From: JBBROS01 sp963792675
GTDB lineage: Bacteria > Pseudomonadota > Alphaproteobacteria > Acetobacterales > Acetobacteraceae
Reading direction: 5' to 3'
NCBI GenBank assembly: GCA_963792675.1
Contig: CAWBWT010000002.1
Span: 434,001-498,000, forward strand
Length of the DNA: 64,000 nucleotides
A program made the position numbers and the translations under genes. The notes beneath the pieces are model-generated. The model was given only the letters and a program-made list of their open reading frames with translations. It made no database searches and was not told where the DNA came from. Positions 61,769-64,000 of this stretch are shown here, piece by piece. Each line of letters starts with the position of its first letter. The stretch's first letter is position 1.

Positions 61769-62041
61769 TCTAAGAGTCTTAAACTCCTTTTGGAGTGGTC
61801 AATAGGGCCTGTGGATAAAGGGGTACCCGGACTTCTCAACTCCTGTCCCGGCCTTCTCCACAGGCGGGCTTCGTGCCAAGCCATTGTTTCTGCTTGCGCC
61901 CCGGGGTTTGTCCCAGCATGCCGCCGACCGTCGCCGGGGTTTGTCCCGTGTTCGCCCGGACGGGGCGCTTATCCCCGCACCCGGGTTCGAGCCTGCAGAT
62001 GGGACTGCCGCAAGCCGGTTATCCCCGTTATCCTCGCTTCC
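61769..62041. other. Probable chromosomal replication origin (oriC)
   Basis: 273-bp gap between divergent hemE and ppsR, the known site of oriC in Caulobacter and Rickettsia (hemE-RP001 junction). Contents: a perfect DnaA box TGTGGATAA (61810-61818); TTCTCCACA (61854-61862); TTATCCCCG (61969-61977 and 62019-62027); TTATCCTCG (62028-62036). Next to hemE an AT-rich stretch holds TAAGA-G-TCTTA (61771-61781, containing a GANTC methylation site) and ACTCC-TTTT-GGAGT. Genes leave the gap in both directions. Not experimentally confirmed. Confidence 0.72.
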
Positions 62042-62947
62042 ATGGAAACGCCCCGGCTGAACCTGCATTTGGTCTCCGACGCGACGGGGGAGACGCTGAA
62101 CAGCATCGCCCGCGCGACCGTGTCGCAGTTCGAGCACGTGTCGATCGCGTATCACCGATGGAGTCTGATCCGCACCCGGTTCCAACTGCATCGCGTGCTC
62201 GAGGGGATCGAGGCCGACCCGGGACCGGTGCTGTCGACGGTGATCGACAGGGCGCTGCGCAACGACCTCGAAACCACCTGCGCGCGGCTGGGCGTCAGCG
62301 TGGTCAACGTGCTCGATCCGGTGATGGCGTTGCTGCAGGAGCAGAGCGGCGAGCAGGCGCAAAGCCGGCCGGGCCGGCAATACGTGCTCGACGCCGACTA
62401 TTTCCGGCGGATCGACGCGATGCATTACGTGCTGGCGCATGACGACGGCCAGGCGCAGGCGGGGATCGCCGAGGCCGACGTGGTGCTGGTGGGGGTGAGC
62501 CGAAGCAGCAAGACGCCGACGTCGTTCTATCTGGCCAATCGCGGCGTCAAGGCGGCCAACGTGCCGCTGGTGCCGGGCACGCCGGACCCACCGGGACTGA
62601 CGGAACCGGTCTGCCCGGTGGTCGGGTTGACGCTGGACCCGCTCGCCCTGATCGAGATCCGCCGGCATCGGCTGAAGCTGATCGCCGCCGGCACCGAGAC
62701 CGGGCGTATCCGCAACGAGCAGACCGACTACGTGGACGTAGACGCGGTCAAGGCGGAGCTGCTGTGGGCGCGGCGGCTGTGCGCCCGGCGTGGCTGGCCG
62801 GTGATCGACGTGACCCGGCGGTCGATCGAGGAGACGGCGGCGACCGTGCTGCAGCTGGTGGATGCCTGGCACGACCGGCGGCGGCGCGTGGCGCATGAGG
62901 CGAAGCTCGCCGATGCGGCGGCCGTCGCGTCGCCGCCGCCGTCCTGA
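62042..62947 (+). CDS. ppsR: Pyruvate, phosphate dikinase/PEP synthase regulatory kinase-phosphorylase (DUF299, RP001-like)
   Basis: 301 residues. N-terminus LNLHLVSDATGETLNSIARA, phosphate-binding GVSRSSKTPTSFYLANRG, and a C-terminal IDVTRRSIEETAATVLQLV are the standard motifs of the bifunctional ADP-dependent kinase/phosphorylase that controls pyruvate,phosphate dikinase or PEP synthase. It is the gene called RP001 in Rickettsia, the conserved right-hand neighbour of alphaproteobacterial oriC. ATG 62042 immediately follows two DnaA-like boxes. Confidence 0.92.
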   Translation: METPRLNLHLVSDATGETLNSIARATVSQFEHVSIAYHRWSLIRTRFQLHRVLEGIEADPGPVLSTVIDRALRNDLETTCARLGVSVVNVLDPVMALLQEQSGEQAQSRPGRQYVLDADYFRRIDAMHYVLAHDDGQAQAGIAEADVVLVGVSRSSKTPTSFYLANRGVKAANVPLVPGTPDPPGLTEPVCPVVGLTLDPLALIEIRRHRLKLIAAGTETGRIRNEQTDYVDVDAVKAELLWARRLCARRGWPVIDVTRRSIEETAATVLQLVDAWHDRRRRVAHEAKLADAAAVASPPPS

Positions 62948-62955
62948 CGCGTGAC

Positions 62956-63555
62956 ATGATGCAGACCGCGACCGTGATCCTGGCGAGCCAGTCGGCGGCG
63001 CGGGCGGCGCTGCTGCGCGGCGCCGGAGTGGCGTTCGAGGCGCGGCCGGCGCGGGTGGACGAGGCGGCGGTGAAGGCGGCCGGCCGGGCGGAAGGCGCCG
63101 GGCCGGACGACGTGGCGCTGGTGCTGGCCGGGATGAAGGCCGAGCGGGTGCGGGCGCCGGGCCAGGTGGTGATCGGCGCCGACCAGTTGCTCGTGTGCGG
63201 CGATGACTGGTTCGACAAGCCGGACGGCGTCGAGGCAGCCAGGCGGCAGCTGCTGCTGCTGCGCGGGCGCACCCACGAGCTGGTCACCGCGGTCGTGTGC
63301 ACCAAGGATGGCGCCGAGATCTGGCATCACGTGGCCCGGCCGATGCTCACGATGCGGCCGTTTTCCGAAGCGTTTCTCGGCGCCTATCTCGCCGCCGAGG
63401 GCGAGCGGGTGACGGAAAGCGTCGGCGGCTACCGCCTGGAAGGGCCGGGCGTGCAGTTGTTCGACCGGGTCGAGGGTGAGTTCGCCGCCATCCTGGGACT
63501 GCCGCTGCTGCCGCTGCTGGGCTTCCTGCGGCAGCACGGGGTGTTGCCGGCCTAG
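62956..63555 (+). CDS. maf: Maf-like nucleotide pyrophosphatase
   Basis: 199 residues. ILASQSAARAALLRGAGVAFEA, catalytic-type VVIGADQLLVCGDDWFDKP, LTMRPFSEAFLGAYLAAEG and GGYRLEGPGVQLFDRVEGEFAAILGLPLLPLL match Maf/HAM1-like enzymes hydrolysing modified or canonical nucleoside triphosphates. The start is ATG 62956 or 62959, 8 bp after ppsR. In most alphaproteobacteria aroE and coaE follow; here scoA follows instead. Confidence 0.92.
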   Translation: MMQTATVILASQSAARAALLRGAGVAFEARPARVDEAAVKAAGRAEGAGPDDVALVLAGMKAERVRAPGQVVIGADQLLVCGDDWFDKPDGVEAARRQLLLLRGRTHELVTAVVCTKDGAEIWHHVARPMLTMRPFSEAFLGAYLAAEGERVTESVGGYRLEGPGVQLFDRVEGEFAAILGLPLLPLLGFLRQHGVLPA

Positions 63556-63616
63556 ACTTTTCCGCCGGCGCCCGGCTGTGCGATGGTGCGCGAAGAATGA
63601 CGGGATGGATACGACA

Positions 63617-64000
63617 ATGAAGAAAGTGTTTCCCGACGCGGCGGCGGCGCTGGCCGGGCTGCTGCGCGACGACATGCTGATCCTGGCCGGCGGCTTCGGC
63701 CTGTGCGGTATCCCCGAGGCTTTGATCCTAGCGATCCGCGAAAGCGGGGTGAAAAACCTGACGGTGGTGTCCAACAACGCCGGGATCGACGACGCCGGGC
63801 TCGGCTTGCTGCTGCAGACCCGGCAGATCAAGAAGATGATCAGCAGCTACGTCGGCGAGAATGCCACCTTCGCCAAGCAGTTCCTGGCCGGCGAGCTCGA
63901 GATCGAGTTCAACCCGCAAGGCACGCTGGCCGAGCGCATCCGCGCCGGCGGCGCCGGCATCCCGGCCTTCTTCACCCGCACCGGCGTCGGCACCGCGGTC
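63617..64000 (+). CDS. scoA: 3-oxoacid CoA-transferase subunit A (3' end outside window)
   Basis: Partial: 128 codons, open to the window edge. Family motifs: AGGFGLCGIPEALI (glycine-rich CoA-transferase family I motif), VSNNAGIDDAGLGLLL, KKMISSYVGENA and PQGTLAERIRAGGAGIPAFFT. Subunit A of succinyl-CoA:3-ketoacid CoA transferase, which activates acetoacetate in the cytoplasm. ATG 63617 gives the family N-terminus MKKVFPDAAAALAGLL; ATG 63605 is possible. Subunit B is expected just beyond the window. Confidence 0.88.
   Translation, partial: MKKVFPDAAAALAGLLRDDMLILAGGFGLCGIPEALILAIRESGVKNLTVVSNNAGIDDAGLGLLLQTRQIKKMISSYVGENATFAKQFLAGELEIEFNPQGTLAERIRAGGAGIPAFFTRTGVGTAV

Overview
The window looks like a chromosomal segment of a high-GC alphaproteobacterium, most likely Rhodospirillales and probably Acetobacteraceae-like. 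Reasons: uniformly GC-rich codon use, leuS-lptE-holA and ppsR-maf gene order, HutF-type histidine degradation, an alphaproteobacterial hemE/ppsR origin neighbourhood, a PQQ-type sorbosone dehydrogenase, and many ATGA/GTGA gene overlaps. I saw no tRNA, rRNA, CRISPR array, insertion sequence or phage.

Layout. 1-2.2 kb: end of leuS, then lptE and holA. 2.2-5.3 kb: an ABC importer (fused double permease plus ATPase) with no binding protein. 5.4-9.4 kb: dut, a coiled-coil/AT-hook-like gene, a small monooxygenase-fold protein, a beta-lactamase-fold hydrolase and an ornithine-cyclodeaminase-like gene. 9.4-15.6 kb: a tightly packed minus-strand operon (hutI, ABC ATPase, permease, binding protein, purC, probably the cyclodeaminase-like gene), with hutF divergent from it. 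15.6-27.9 kb: DUF1275 membrane protein, fpr, two secreted low-complexity proteins, ahcY, a MOSC protein, rho, a sarcosine-oxidase-type enzyme, aroQ-quiC, and a Tat-exported acetamidase-family protein facing a TetR regulator. 27.9-31.5 kb: a stress-protein island (DUF2852, DUF2382, a secreted repeat protein, a glycine-zipper protein, GlsB/YeaQ). 31.5-38.6 kb: mixed metabolism (ChbG/HpnK-like deacetylase, metallo-hydrolase, cupin, short-chain dehydrogenase, quinone reductase, MFS carrier, hydrolase, lytic transglycosylase). 39-56.9 kb: a Wzx/Wzy-type exopolysaccharide locus. 57-61.8 kb: sorbosone dehydrogenase-like lipoprotein, then hemJ, a HAD phosphatase, hemH and hemE. 61.8-64 kb: probable replication origin, then ppsR, maf and the start of scoA.

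The exopolysaccharide locus contains a full set of functions: initiating undecaprenyl-phosphate sugar transferase, glycosyltransferases, flippase, polymerase, tyrosine-kinase co-polymerase, lipoprotein export gate, outer-membrane barrel, an acyltransferase and an exported glycoside hydrolase. Its genes are split between both strands around AT-richer regulatory gaps. The chemistry of its polymer cannot be read from the sequence.

A technical point affects the whole window. At least nine genes, including rho, are broken by single frameshifts (one gene carries two). In every case the gene length is consistent with net added bases, never net lost ones. This one-sided bias, and a hit in a core gene such as rho, points to insertion errors in the assembly rather than real decay. 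Those genes are listed as pseudogene by form, but most are probably intact in the organism.

The most interesting signals are the probable oriC at 61769-62041, a family of hairpins with variable stems and a conserved TCAAG loop, a 34-residue repeat shared by two unrelated stress-island proteins, and the hutI-ABC-purC operon.
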